Positions 53,067-62,522 of a stretch of 64,000 bases of DNA are shown one piece after another. Position numbers and translations under genes: made by a program. Location of the stretch: NCBI RefSeq assembly GCF_004342485.1, contig NZ_SMBU01000011.1, forward strand, positions 62,001-126,000, given 5' to 3'. The notes under the pieces were generated by a model. That model was not told the DNA's origin, ran no database searches, and saw nothing but the letters and a program-made list of their open reading frames with translations. Source of the stretch: Roseateles saccharophilus. Lineage in GTDB: Bacteria > Pseudomonadota > Gammaproteobacteria > Burkholderiales > Burkholderiaceae_C. The number at the start of each line of letters is the position of its first letter. Positions within the stretch are counted from its first letter, which is position 1.

Positions 53067-54296
53067 ATGCCATCCACCCCCCGCTTCAACCGTCGCCTCG
53101 GCCTCGTGGCCGGCGCGGCCGCCTTCGTCGCCCTCGGTGCCATGGGCCTCGGCCAGTTCGGCAGCCCTGCCGCCCACGCCAACTCCGGCCCCGCCACGCC
53201 GCCGGCCACGCCGGTGTCGGTCGCCCAGGTCGTCAGCCAGGACGTGTCGGCCTGGAACGAGTTCTCCGGCCGGCTGGAGGCCGTGGAGCGCGTCGACGTG
53301 CGGGCCCGCGTGTCGGGCGCCGTGCAGGCCCTGCACTTCCGCGAGGGCAGCCTGGTGAAGGCCGGCGACCTGCTCGTCAGCATCGACCCCGCGCCCTACC
53401 AGGCCGAGGTCGCCCGCGTCGAGGCCCAGGTGAGCGCCGCCCAGGCCCGCGTGAGCTACACGCAGAGCGAGCTGGCACGCGCCAAGGCCCTGCTGGAGGA
53501 ACGCGCCGTCGCCCGCCGCGACTTCGACGAGCGTGACAACGCTGCCCGCGAGGCCGCCGCCAATCTGCGCGCCGCCCAGGCCGCGCTGCAGACGGCCCAG
53601 CTCAACCTCGGCTACACCCAGGTGCGCGCGCCGGTGGCCGGCCGCGTCGGCAAGATCGAGGTGACGACCGGCAACCTCGTCGCCGCAGGCGCCGGCGCGC
53701 CAGTGCTGACGACGCTGGTGTCGGTCAGCCCCATCTACGCGAGCTTCGATGCCGACGAGAAGGTCGTGCGCGATGCGCTGGCCTCGCTGCCGGGCGCGAA
53801 TGGCCCGGCCGGGGGTGAGCGCCGCGGCATGGAGCGCATCCCGGTCGAGATGCTCGCGGGCAGCGACAAGGCCGTCACCGGCCGCCTGCAGTTGGTCGAC
53901 AACCAGGTGGACGCCAAGAGCGGCACGCTGCGCGTGCGCGCCGTCTTCGACAACAAGGACGGCTCGCTGATCCCGGGCCAGTTCGCCAAGCTGCGCATGG
54001 GCCAGGCCTCGCGGGAGGCCGCGCTGCTGGTCAACGAGCGTGCCGTCGGCACCGACCAGGATAAGCGTTATGTCATCGTCGTCGGCGCGGGCAACCAGGC
54101 CGAGTGGCGGCCGGTGACGCTGGGCGCCGACGTGAACGGACTGCGCGTCGTGACTTCGGGCCTGAAAGCCGGCGAGCGGGTCGTCGTCGGTGGCGTGCAG
54201 CGGGTGCGGCCAGGTTCGGTCCTGGCGCCCAAGGACGTCGCGATGGACGCCAAGCCGGAACTGGCCGCGCAGCAATCCAGCGCCAAGAACTCCTGA
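53067..54296 (+). CDS. RND efflux periplasmic adaptor
   Basis: 409 aa. N-terminal signal or anchor (RRLGLVAGAAAFVALGAMGL) without a lipobox Cys. Lipoyl halves FSGRLEAVERVDVRARVSGA and LGYTQVRAPVAGRVGKIEV flank a coiled-coil hairpin (~95-175). A beta-barrel and membrane-proximal domain follow. It belongs to the MexE/OqxA-like adaptor group. Preceded by GGAGAG (53053-53058) as ribosome site. Operon order adaptor-pump-NodT gives a complete tripartite system. Confidence 0.92.
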   Translation: MPSTPRFNRRLGLVAGAAAFVALGAMGLGQFGSPAAHANSGPATPPATPVSVAQVVSQDVSAWNEFSGRLEAVERVDVRARVSGAVQALHFREGSLVKAGDLLVSIDPAPYQAEVARVEAQVSAAQARVSYTQSELARAKALLEERAVARRDFDERDNAAREAAANLRAAQAALQTAQLNLGYTQVRAPVAGRVGKIEVTTGNLVAAGAGAPVLTTLVSVSPIYASFDADEKVVRDALASLPGANGPAGGERRGMERIPVEMLAGSDKAVTGRLQLVDNQVDAKSGTLRVRAVFDNKDGSLIPGQFAKLRMGQASREAALLVNERAVGTDQDKRYVIVVGAGNQAEWRPVTLGADVNGLRVVTSGLKAGERVVVGGVQRVRPGSVLAPKDVAMDAKPELAAQQSSAKNS

Positions 54297-54377
54297 TCTA
54301 GCCCACCTCTCACCGCGCGCTCCGCTTTGCGGGCCGGTTCAGCCGGCCCGCGGGGCGCGTGTTGCCTGGAGCCCCCC

Positions 54378-57300
54378 ATGAATCTCTCCAAATTCTTCAT
54401 CGACCGTCCGATCTTCGCGGGCGTGCTGTCGCTGCTGATCTTCATCGGCGGCCTGCTGTCGATCCGCGCGCTGCCGATCTCGGAATACCCCGACGTCGTG
54501 CCGCCCTCGGTCGTCGTGCGCGCCCAGTATCCCGGCGCCAACCCCAAGGTCATCGCCGAGACGGTGGCCACGCCGCTCGAAGAGGCCATCAACGGTGTCG
54601 AGGACATGCTCTACATGAGCAGCCAGGCCACGACCGACGGCCTGATGACGCTGACCGTCAGTTTCAAGCTCGGCACCGACCCCGACAAGGCCCAGCAGCT
54701 GGTGCAGAACCGCGTCTCGCAGGCCGAGGCGCGCCTGCCCGAGGAGGTCAGGCGCCTGGGCGTGACGACGGTCAAGAGCAGCCCCGACCTGACCATGGTC
54801 GTGCACCTGACCTCGCCCAACAGCCGCTACGACATGACCTATCTGCGCAACTACGCGCTGCTCAACGTGAAGGACCGCCTCGCGCGCATCCCGGGCGTGG
54901 GCCAGGTGCAGCTGTTCGGCGCGGGCGACTACTCGATGCGCGTCTGGCTGGACCCGCAGAAGGTGGCCGAGCACGGCCTGTCGGCCAATGACGTGGTGCA
55001 GGCCATCCGCGAGCAGAACGTGCAGGCCGCGGCCGGCGTCGTCGGCGCATCGCCGGGCCTGCAGGGCATCGCCCTGCAGCTGTCGGTCAACGCCCAGGGC
55101 CGGCTGCAGTCGGTCGAGGAGTTCGGCGACATCATCGTGAAGACCGGCGCCAACGGCGCCGTGACGCGGCTGCGCGACCTGGGCCGGCTGGAGCTGGGTG
55201 CCAGCGAATACGCGCTGCGCTCGCTGCTGGACAACAAGCCCGCCGTCGCGGTGCCGATCTTCCAGGCCCCGGGCGGCAATGCGCTGGACATCTCCACCAA
55301 CGTTCGCGCGGCGATGGCCGAGCTGAAGGCCGCGATGCCCGAGGGCGTGGACTACACCATCGTCTACGACCCGACGCAGTTCGTGCGCGCGTCCATCGAG
55401 TCCGTCATCCACACGCTGCTGGAAGCCGTCGCGCTGGTGGTGCTGGTCGTCATCCTGTTCCTGCAGACCTGGCGCGCATCCATCATCCCGCTGCTGGCCG
55501 TGCCGGTGTCCATCATCGGCACCTTCGCGGTGATGCACGGCTTCGGCTTCTCGATCAATGCGCTGAGCCTGTTCGGCCTGGTGCTGGCCATCGGCATCGT
55601 CGTGGACGACGCCATCGTGGTGGTGGAGAACGTGGAGCGCAACATCGCGTCGGGCCTCAGCCCGCGCGAGGCGACCTACCGCGCGATGCGCGAGGTCTCC
55701 GGCCCCATCATCGCGATCGCGCTGACGCTGATCTCGGTGTTCGTGCCGCTGGCCTTCATCACCGGCCTGACGGGCCAGTTCTACAAGCAGTTCGCGCTGA
55801 CCATCGCGATCTCGACGGTGATCTCGGCGATCAACTCGCTGACACTCTCGCCGGCCCTGGCCGCGCTGCTGCTGAAGGACCACGCGGCTCCGAAGGACGC
55901 GCTGACCCGCGGCATGGACCGCGTGCTGGGCGGCTTCTTCGGCCGTTTCAACCGGCTGTTCGCGAGTGGCTCGACGAAGTACGGCGGCGGCGTGAAGGCG
56001 CTGATGTCGCGCAAGGCCGTGATGTTGCTCATCTATCTCGGCCTGGTCGCGGCCACGGCCGGCCTGTTCAAGGCCGTGCCCGGCGGCTTCGTGCCCGGCC
56101 AGGACAAGCAGTACCTGATCGGCTTCGCCCAGCTGCCCGACGGCGCCACGCTGGACCGCACCGAGGACGTCATCCGCCGCATGACCGACATCACGCTGAA
56201 GACGCCCGGCGTCGAGCACGCGGTGGCCTTCCCCGGCCTGTCGATCAACGGCTTCACGAACAGCTCCAGCTCCGGCATCGTGTTCGCGACGCTGAAGCCC
56301 TTCGACGAGCGCAAGACCGCGGACCTGTCCGCCGGCGCCATCGCGGGCAAGCTGAACGCGCAGTACGGCGCCATCGAAGACGCCTTCATCGTCATGTTCC
56401 CGCCGCCGCCCGTGCAGGGCCTGGGCACGACGGGCGGCTTCAAGCTGCAGCTGCAGGACCGCGGCGGCGTCGGCTACGAGGCGCTGGACCAGGCGCTCAA
56501 GGCCTTCATGGCCAAGGCCTACAAGACGCCCGAACTGGCCGGCCTGTTCTCGAGCTACCAGGTCAATGTGCCGCAGCTCTATGCCGACCTCGACCGCACC
56601 CGCGCCCGCCAGCTCGGCGTGGCCGTGACGGACGTGTTCGACACGATGCAGATCTACCTCGGCAGCCTGTATGTGAACGACTTCAACAAGTTCGGCCGCA
56701 CCTACTCCGTGCGCGTGCAGGCGGACGCCGCCTACCGCGCGCGGGCCGAGGACATCGGCGCGCTGAAGGTGCGCTCGGCCTCGGGCGAGATGGTGCCGCT
56801 GTCGGCGCTGATGAAGGTCAAGCCCAGCTTCGGCCCCGAGCGCGCGATGCGCTACAACGGCTTCCTGTCCGCCGACATCAACGGCGGCGCCGCGCCCGGC
56901 TTCTCGTCGGGCCAGGCCCAGGCCGCCGTCGAGCGCATCGCCGCCGAGACCCTGCCCCCGGGCATCGGCTACGAGTGGACCGACCTGACCTACCAGGAAA
57001 AGATCGCCGGTAACTCGGCCGTGTGGGTGTTCCCGCTGGCCATCCTGCTCGTCTTCCTAGTGCTGGCCGCGCAGTACGAGAGCCTGACCCTCCCCATCGC
57101 CATCCTGCTCATCGTGCCGATGGGCCTGCTGGCGGCGATGGCGGGCGTGTATTTCAGCCACGGCGACAACAACGTGTTCACGCAGATCGGCCTCATCGTG
57201 CTGGTCGGCCTGAGCGCGAAGAACGCCATCCTCATCGTCGAGTTCGCCCGCGAGCTGGAGTTCGCCGGCCGCACACCGGTGCAGGCGGCGCTGGAGGCCG

Positions 57301-57602
57301 CGCGCCTCAGGCTGCGCCCCATCCTGATGACGTCGATGGCCTTCGTCATGGGCGTGCTGCCGCTGGTGCTCAGCACCGGTGCCGGCGCCGAGATGCGCAA
57401 GGCCATGGGCGTGGCGGTGTTCGCCGGAATGATCGGCGTGACGCTGTTCGGCCTGTTCCTGACGCCGCTGTTCTACGTCATCGTGCGTCGCATCACCGGC
57501 AACGCACCGCTGCGCCACCACGGCGGCCAGGTGGCCGCGCCCGCAGCGCCCGCGCAGCCCGCCACCGCCATCGTCGACGCCCTGCCGCAACGAGGAAAGT
57601 GA
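54378..57602 (+). CDS. RND multidrug efflux permease (MexF/OqxB-like)
   Basis: 1074 aa. N-terminus NLSKFFIDRPIFAGVLSLLI is characteristic of the MexF/BpeF/OqxB group. The proton-relay motif GIVVDDAIVVVENVERNIA and GLSAKNAILIVEFARELE (relay Lys) are intact. TM helices 1-6 and 7-12 flank large periplasmic domains. It likely exports phenicol/quinolone-type compounds in homologues; the substrate is not fixed here. The upstream ATG at 54327 lies before the real N-terminus and was not used. Confidence 0.93.
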   Translation: MNLSKFFIDRPIFAGVLSLLIFIGGLLSIRALPISEYPDVVPPSVVVRAQYPGANPKVIAETVATPLEEAINGVEDMLYMSSQATTDGLMTLTVSFKLGTDPDKAQQLVQNRVSQAEARLPEEVRRLGVTTVKSSPDLTMVVHLTSPNSRYDMTYLRNYALLNVKDRLARIPGVGQVQLFGAGDYSMRVWLDPQKVAEHGLSANDVVQAIREQNVQAAAGVVGASPGLQGIALQLSVNAQGRLQSVEEFGDIIVKTGANGAVTRLRDLGRLELGASEYALRSLLDNKPAVAVPIFQAPGGNALDISTNVRAAMAELKAAMPEGVDYTIVYDPTQFVRASIESVIHTLLEAVALVVLVVILFLQTWRASIIPLLAVPVSIIGTFAVMHGFGFSINALSLFGLVLAIGIVVDDAIVVVENVERNIASGLSPREATYRAMREVSGPIIAIALTLISVFVPLAFITGLTGQFYKQFALTIAISTVISAINSLTLSPALAALLLKDHAAPKDALTRGMDRVLGGFFGRFNRLFASGSTKYGGGVKALMSRKAVMLLIYLGLVAATAGLFKAVPGGFVPGQDKQYLIGFAQLPDGATLDRTEDVIRRMTDITLKTPGVEHAVAFPGLSINGFTNSSSSGIVFATLKPFDERKTADLSAGAIAGKLNAQYGAIEDAFIVMFPPPPVQGLGTTGGFKLQLQDRGGVGYEALDQALKAFMAKAYKTPELAGLFSSYQVNVPQLYADLDRTRARQLGVAVTDVFDTMQIYLGSLYVNDFNKFGRTYSVRVQADAAYRARAEDIGALKVRSASGEMVPLSALMKVKPSFGPERAMRYNGFLSADINGGAAPGFSSGQAQAAVERIAAETLPPGIGYEWTDLTYQEKIAGNSAVWVFPLAILLVFLVLAAQYESLTLPIAILLIVPMGLLAAMAGVYFSHGDNNVFTQIGLIVLVGLSAKNAILIVEFARELEFAGRTPVQAALEAARLRLRPILMTSMAFVMGVLPLVLSTGAGAEMRKAMGVAVFAGMIGVTLFGLFLTPLFYVIVRRITGNAPLRHHGGQVAAPAAPAQPATAIVDALPQRGK

Positions 57603-57610
57603 GCCTCATC

Positions 57611-58990
57611 ATGAAATTGAACCTGACCCCGCTTTTTGCGGCCCTGCTGCTGGCCGGCTGCGCCTCGGTCGGCAGCGTCGGCCCGTCGCAGCTGCCGCAG
57701 GCACCCGCCGCCTACAAGGCTCAGGCCGCGAACGGCGCGTCTGCGCTGACCGCCAGCTGGTGGCAGCCTTTTGCCGACCCCGTGCTGGACGACCTCGTCG
57801 GCCGCGCGATGGCCGCCAACACCAGCGTGCAGGCGGCCGCCAGCCGGCTGGCCCAGGCCCGCGCCGCGCTGGGCACGGCGCAGGCGGCGCGCCTGCCGCA
57901 GGTCGGCGTGTCGGCCGGCGCAGGCCGCTCGTCCACGCCGGGCCAGCTCCTGCCGCAGCCCGCGACGCAATACAGCGCCGGCCTGAACCTGGCCTATGAG
58001 CTGGACCTCGGCGGCCGCCTGCTGCACGAGCGCAATGCCGCCGCGCTGGATGTGCAGGCCCGCGAGCAGCTGCTGGCCGATGCCCGCCTGCTCGTGCAGG
58101 CCAACGTGGCGCGCGGCTATCTCGCGCTGCGGGCGCTGGACACCGAGCGCGACATCGTGCGCGACACCGTGGCCGCCTACGGCGAGACGCTGACGCTGAC
58201 CGAGAAGCGTGCCCGCGCCGGCGACGTGGCCGACCTGGACCTGGCCCGCGTGCGCGCCGAGCTGGCCGCCAACGAGGCCGAGGCGCTGGCGCTGGACCGC
58301 CGCCGCATCGAGCTGGAGACGGCCCTGGCCGTCCTCGTCGGCGAACCGGCGTCCAGCTTCAGCCTGGCGCCCGCCAATTGGGCGACGGCCCTGCCCGCCG
58401 TGCCTGCCGGCCTGCCCTCCGAGCTGCTGCAGCGCCGCCCCGACCTGGCCGCCGCGCGCAGCCAGGTCGAGGCCGCGCAGGCCCGCGTCGGCGAGGCCCG
58501 CGCCGCCTGGTGGCCCAGCCTGCAGCTGACGGCCCAGGGCGGTGGCGTGTCCAACGAGCTGTCCAGGCTGCTGAAGAGCGGCGCCGGCACCTGGGGCGTC
58601 GGCCTGCTCGGCGCGCTGCCGATCTTCGACGGCGGCCGCCGCGAGGCCGGCGTCAACGCGGCCCAGGCCCAGCTCGACGGCGAGACCATCGCCTTGCGCG
58701 AGCAGTTTCTGCTGGCGCTGAAGGACGTGGAGGACCAGCTCGGCGCGCTGGCGCTGCTGCAGGCCCAGGCCGAGGCCAGCGCCCGCGCCGTGTCGGCAGC
58801 GGGACAGGCGCTGAAGCTGTCGGACACGCGCTATCGCAACGGCTTCATCAGCCAGCTTGAACTGCTGGATGCGCGCCGCACCGAGCTCGCCAACAAGCGT
58901 GCCGCGCTGCAGGTGCGCTCGGCGCAATACCAGGCCACGGTCGGCCTGATCCGCGCGCTGGGCGGCGGCTGGTCTAGCCCTGGCGCTTGA
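57611..58990 (+). CDS. NodT-family outer-membrane factor of the RND system
   Basis: 459 aa lipoprotein (LFAALLLAGC). Two OEP repeats with ASWWQPFADPVLDDLVGRAMA and LPSELLQRRPDLAAARSQVE are typical of OprM/OprN-type channels. The C-terminal repeat contains RYRNGFISQLELLDARR. It completes the tripartite pump with the preceding adaptor and permease, 8 nt after the pump stop. It could also serve the RND permease at 35867. Its 3' end overlaps the convergent GNAT gene by 17 nt. Confidence 0.92.
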   Translation: MKLNLTPLFAALLLAGCASVGSVGPSQLPQAPAAYKAQAANGASALTASWWQPFADPVLDDLVGRAMAANTSVQAAASRLAQARAALGTAQAARLPQVGVSAGAGRSSTPGQLLPQPATQYSAGLNLAYELDLGGRLLHERNAAALDVQAREQLLADARLLVQANVARGYLALRALDTERDIVRDTVAAYGETLTLTEKRARAGDVADLDLARVRAELAANEAEALALDRRRIELETALAVLVGEPASSFSLAPANWATALPAVPAGLPSELLQRRPDLAAARSQVEAAQARVGEARAAWWPSLQLTAQGGGVSNELSRLLKSGAGTWGVGLLGALPIFDGGRREAGVNAAQAQLDGETIALREQFLLALKDVEDQLGALALLQAQAEASARAVSAAGQALKLSDTRYRNGFISQLELLDARRTELANKRAALQVRSAQYQATVGLIRALGGGWSSPGA

Positions 58991-59651
58991 GCACGGCGAT
59001 GTTCATTGCCGTGCGCGTGACGAAGCCCAGACTTTCGTAGAGCGCGATCGCGGCGGTGTTCGTCGCCCAGGCGTGCAGGAAGGCCTGCGCGCCACGGCGC
59101 TGGATGTCGGCCGTCACGGCGGCCGACATCCGGCGCGCCAGGCCACGCCCGCGGAAATCGGGGTGGGTGCAGACGCCGCTGACCTCCACAAAACCGGGGA
59201 AGCGCATGCGCTCGCCGGCCATCGCGGCCAGGCGCCCATCGATGCGGATGCCGACGAAGCGCCCCATCGTGTGCGTGCGGGGCAGGAAGGGCCCGGGCTC
59301 GGTCAGCGTCGCCAGCGCCAGCATCTCGGCCGCATCGGCGTCGCCCAGCAACTGCATGCCGGCCTCGTCGCCCTCGACGGCACGCATCGCCACCATCTGC
59401 ACCGCGGCCGCAGTCTTGACTGCCACCAGGCCCGGCGGCACGGCGACAGGCCGCGACTGGGCCAGGTAGACCACATCGTCGCCCGGCCGCACGAGTTCGG
59501 CCAGCGCGGCCAGGCTGGCGGCGCCATCGTCGCGCGCGGCGGCGAAGCGGTTGATGTCGGGCTTGAAGCGCCGCGCCAGCGCGCCGCCATCGGCCCAGTG
59601 CGGTTGATGCTGCAGGCTGGCCCAGACAGGCTGATCGAGATCGTGATTCAT
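58974..59651 (-). CDS. GNAT-family N-acetyltransferase (FR47-like)
   Basis: 225 aa. The N-terminal half is a diverged substrate domain. The acetyl-CoA-binding half has VCTHPDFRGRGLARRMSAAV, with the R/Q-x-x-G-x-G/A pyrophosphate loop as RGRGLA. AFLHAWATNTAAIALYESLGF is the last strand/helix. The acceptor substrate is unknown. ATGA overlap with the upstream MarR-type regulator makes a two-gene unit under its own repressor. Confidence 0.85.
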   Translation of the reverse strand: MNHDLDQPVWASLQHQPHWADGGALARRFKPDINRFAAARDDGAASLAALAELVRPGDDVVYLAQSRPVAVPPGLVAVKTAAAVQMVAMRAVEGDEAGMQLLGDADAAEMLALATLTEPGPFLPRTHTMGRFVGIRIDGRLAAMAGERMRFPGFVEVSGVCTHPDFRGRGLARRMSAAVTADIQRRGAQAFLHAWATNTAAIALYESLGFVTRTAMNIAVLKRQG

Positions 59652-60142
59652 GCTTGCTGCCTCCTGACGCGCTCGGCGAGCGGCTGCTCGGCCAGCGCGT
59701 CCTCCAGCGCCGCCAGCTGGGCCAGCAGGTCTCCCCTCAATCCGATGCAGGCCTCGGCCACGGCGGCCTCGATGACGGGCCAGGCCCGGTCCTTGGAGCG
59801 CTGCACCAGGCCGCGGCCCTTGCGGCTCAGCGCGATGCGGCGCACGCGCCGGTCTTCCTCGGCGGTCCCAGATTCGACGAGGCCGTCGTCCTCCAGCCCG
59901 CGCAGCGAGCGCGTGACGACCGGCTGGCTGACGCCCACCGCCTGGCTCAGCTCGCCGACGCTCAAGGCCCCGAGCCGGTCCAGCGCCGCGAGCAGCGGAA
60001 ACCAGGCCGCCGGCTGCTCGAAGCCGCGCGCGGCCAGCACCTCCTGCGTCTGTGCCTGCAGCGTCTCGCCGATGCGCTTCAGCCGCGTGCCCAGGCTTAG
60101 ATGCCCCAGCTCCCTGACGACGTCTTCGATATCCATATGCAT
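59648..60142 (-). CDS. MarR-family transcriptional regulator
   Basis: 164 aa. Winged helix-turn-helix at ~45-115: LSVGELSQAVGVSQPVVTRSL and the wing EEDRRVRRIALSRKGR. The N- and C-terminal helices give the dimerisation domain. The start at ATG 60140-60142 (or the second Met, 60136) sits inside a perfect TGCATA/TATGCA dyad, so autoregulation is likely. Coupled to the GNAT gene. Confidence 0.9.
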   Translation of the reverse strand: MHMDIEDVVRELGHLSLGTRLKRIGETLQAQTQEVLAARGFEQPAAWFPLLAALDRLGALSVGELSQAVGVSQPVVTRSLRGLEDDGLVESGTAEEDRRVRRIALSRKGRGLVQRSKDRAWPVIEAAVAEACIGLRGDLLAQLAALEDALAEQPLAERVRRQQA

Positions 60143-60155
60143 ATCATGCTATGCA
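60138..60155. promoter_or_regulatory. MarR-type operator overlapping the start codon
   Basis: TGCATA (60138-60143), a 6-nt spacer and TATGCA (60150-60155): a perfect dyad in an AT-rich stretch at the MarR gene start. The spacing and position fit a dimeric winged-helix repressor blocking its own promoter. Confidence 0.7.
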
Positions 60156-60197
60156 ATAGATCGAGAGCCGTCAACGGCGGCACGGCAGCAGAGATCG

Positions 60198-61421
60198 TCA
60201 GATGCCGAACAGCGCCTTGGCGCGCATGAGCAGGCGGCGGCGGTCGTCGAGGCCGTTGAGGCCGCCGTTGACACGCCGGGTCAGCGTCGTCAGGTCGTCG
60301 GCGTCGGCCAGGCTGTTCAGGTTCTTCTGGGCCCAGAACCAGCCGGCCACGTCGACGCAGAGCCCGGGGTCGGTCTCGACCAGCTCGGGGTGTTCGAGCA
60401 GCTCGGCCTCGCGGCCGATGGCGCGGCCGTATTCGGCGTAGTTGGCGCGGCCGGTCAGCTGGATCAGGCCGCGACCCTTGTAGCGCTGGCCGTCGCCGGG
60501 CTGGGTGTTGCCCAGATCCAGCCGCCCCTCATAGGCCTGGCCGCTGGCGATCTCGGCGCGGAAGCGGAACTCGCCGGACTCGTGCCCCACCTGAGCCAGG
60601 AAATGGGCCTGGCGCAGCGGCGAGTCGATGTGGCGGTCCGCCATGACCTGCTGCAGGCGCGGCGAGAAGTCTTCCGCATCGCTGTCCTTGGCGCGCAGGA
60701 AGAGCAGCTCCAACCAGGGTGGCAGCATCGCGTCGGGCAGGGATTCGCACAGACTCAGCAGCGTCGCGCCGTTGGCGTCGACGCGCCCGTCGGGCTCGGC
60801 CTGGGCCAGGGCGCTGCGCTGGAAGGCCATGATGGCGGTGAGGGATTTCTGGCCGAAGGCGCCGTCGCAGGTCAGCGGGCCGTCCGGCAGAGTCATCCGG
60901 CCGGCCTCGCCGCAGAGGTTGAGCAGCTGCTGCACGGTCTCGACGTCGTCGTGCACGTTGCTGCACTGCACGCCCACGCTGCCCGTCGTCAGGCCCTTGC
61001 CGCGCACCGGGCCGGCCGCCGCAGGCGCCGCCAACGCGGCGGCGGGCGCGGGCGCGGCAGCCGGGGCATCGCGGCGCTCGAAATGCGTCAGGTCCTTGAA
61101 GCTGCCCCAGTTGCCGCCCCAGACGTTGGCCGGGTCCAGCCCCTCCCAGTACTGGCCCAGCGGCCGCAGCGCCTCGGCGTCGCTGACGAGCTGGGCGCTG
61201 CCGTCGCCCGCCTCACGGAAAAAGTTCAGGTCGATGGCCAGGCGCTTCAGGTGCTGACTGGACATCGTCGCGCTGCGGCCGTTCTGGATGTAGAGCGCCT
61301 GCTGCTCGGGCGTGCGGTAGAGCTCGCCGCCGGCGACGCCGAAGCCCTCGGCATCGGCCCGGCGCAGAAGTTCGCCGAGCTGCTGCATGAAGACCGACTG
61401 CTCGCGCACCAGGCCGTTCAC
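60198..61421 (-). CDS. Fused M15 endopeptidase - peptidoglycan-binding - GH19 lysin
   Basis: 407 aa. Three modules: an M15-type zinc peptidase (~1-117) with H57-x6-D64 in SQHLKRLAIDL and H113 in DLTHFE; an Ala/Pro-rich linker; a peptidoglycan-binding domain (~155-215, VETVQQLLNLC ... DGAFGQKSLTAIMAFQ); and a GH19 chitinase/lysozyme domain (~225-407) with E281 (GHESGEF), E290 and YKGRGLIQLTG. It should cut both peptide stems and glycan strands of peptidoglycan. It has no signal peptide, so it depends on the coupled holin-like protein upstream. No other phage structural genes are adjacent. Confidence 0.87.
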   Translation of the reverse strand: MNGLVREQSVFMQQLGELLRRADAEGFGVAGGELYRTPEQQALYIQNGRSATMSSQHLKRLAIDLNFFREAGDGSAQLVSDAEALRPLGQYWEGLDPANVWGGNWGSFKDLTHFERRDAPAAAPAPAAALAAPAAAGPVRGKGLTTGSVGVQCSNVHDDVETVQQLLNLCGEAGRMTLPDGPLTCDGAFGQKSLTAIMAFQRSALAQAEPDGRVDANGATLLSLCESLPDAMLPPWLELLFLRAKDSDAEDFSPRLQQVMADRHIDSPLRQAHFLAQVGHESGEFRFRAEIASGQAYEGRLDLGNTQPGDGQRYKGRGLIQLTGRANYAEYGRAIGREAELLEHPELVETDPGLCVDVAGWFWAQKNLNSLADADDLTTLTRRVNGGLNGLDDRRRLLMRAKALFGI

Positions 61422-62068
61422 GAGCGGCCTCCACGGTCGCTGCCGGGATCGCCCTGGATGGCGTGGCTCTGCGCGCGAATCGCGTCGCCGAGCTGACCTA
61501 TCCTCTCGTCCTTGGCCTTGCTGCCGGCGCTGGAGCCGAAGAAGTACTGGATGATGGCCGACAGCGACACGCCGAGCAGGAAGCCCAGCACCGTGTCGAT
61601 GACGCGGGAGCGCGGGTCATTGGCCTCGTAGCGCGGCCCGAAGGCGGCCACGAAGATAAAGGCGAAGGTCAGCAGCGTGATGACGCTGGCGTAGACGTAG
61701 ATGAAGCGCCTCACCCAGGGGTCCTGGTTCGCCATCGCCGCCTGCTGCAGCTGGCGCGCGTTGGCACGGTCGGCGGCGGCGATGCGTTCCAGCTCGATGC
61801 GATCGCCGTCGCCCTGCTGGCGCAGCGCGAGCAGCCGGTCCTGGGTTTCGAACTCGAACTGTTTCAGCCGGGCCCACTGGGCGTCCGTCAGCTTGTTCTC
61901 GGCGGCGTCGTTGATGTCGATGCCGGTCTTGTCGTGGATGAGCTGGGCAATTTCGGCGGCGCCCTGGTCGGGCGGGCCGCGGAACACGCCGCTGAGCAGG
62001 TCCAGCCCCTTCTGGGCGAGCCGGGGCGCAATCGCCGACTGCGCCGCAGCGATCAATGGAATCGGCAT
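61418..62068 (-). CDS. 3TM-type holin family protein
   Basis: 216 aa. A soluble N-terminal half with helical/coiled-coil content (~1-115), then hydrophobic segments at ~120-140 (FIYVYASVITLLTFAFIFVA) and ~155-175 (VLGFLLGVSLSAIIQYFFG) and a charged tail. The motif DPWVRRFIYVY is typical of holin proteins of the GTA/3TM group. ATGA overlap with the lysin gene: a holin-lysin pair. It lies in cellular genes with no capsid or tail genes, so it is either a phage remnant or a secretion holin of the type 10 kind. The latter is inference. Confidence 0.78.
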   Translation of the reverse strand: MPIPLIAAAQSAIAPRLAQKGLDLLSGVFRGPPDQGAAEIAQLIHDKTGIDINDAAENKLTDAQWARLKQFEFETQDRLLALRQQGDGDRIELERIAAADRANARQLQQAAMANQDPWVRRFIYVYASVITLLTFAFIFVAAFGPRYEANDPRSRVIDTVLGFLLGVSLSAIIQYFFGSSAGSKAKDERIGQLGDAIRAQSHAIQGDPGSDRGGRS

Positions 62069-62153
62069 TCCAGGCTCCCGGTCAGATTTGACCGGCGGAG
62101 CTTAGGCGGGCGGCCTCGGCCGCCACATCCTTCCGACTAACGAAGCCTGCGAG

Positions 62154-62357
62154 CTATGGAAGGGTCTTGCAGCTGGGCTTGCAGACCACCTCGTTGCGGC
62201 CGAGCAGCCGGATGGACTGCAGGCTGGTCGGCGCGCGGTGCTTGCCGCACTTGAAGCAGGAGCGGGTGTGGCCACTGCCAAGGAAGGGCGATCCGCCCAC
62301 TTTGGACTGGTAGCGCAGGCCATCTTCGCGAACCGCGGTCACGGTGTCTTTGCTCAT
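62154..62357 (-). CDS. Small zinc-finger-like protein (copy 1)
   Basis: 67 aa: MSKDTVTAVREDGLRYQSK leads to the cysteine set C-x2-C-GKH (CFKCGKHRAP) and VCKPSC near the end, a four-Cys zinc-binding pattern. Paralogous to the protein at 63246-63482, with the same GLRYxSK start, CGKHRx motif, LLG and C-x3-C tail. The pair flanks thymidine kinase. Function unknown; there is no DNA-binding motif beyond the knuckle. Confidence 0.7.
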   Translation of the reverse strand: MSKDTVTAVREDGLRYQSKVGGSPFLGSGHTRSCFKCGKHRAPTSLQSIRLLGRNEVVCKPSCKTLP

Positions 62358-62522
62358 CTTCGTTCGGGTCAGGACGAAACGAACATTGACGCACAGGGAA
62401 GATGACAGCACCACCTCGCAAGCCCCAGGTTGTTGCCCCCGCCGCCCGAAATCGCGGGCTTTCCCTGCCCCGACCTGAGGGGGCGGGCCGCAGGACAATG
62501 CGCGCCTGCTCCCCCCGACCCC

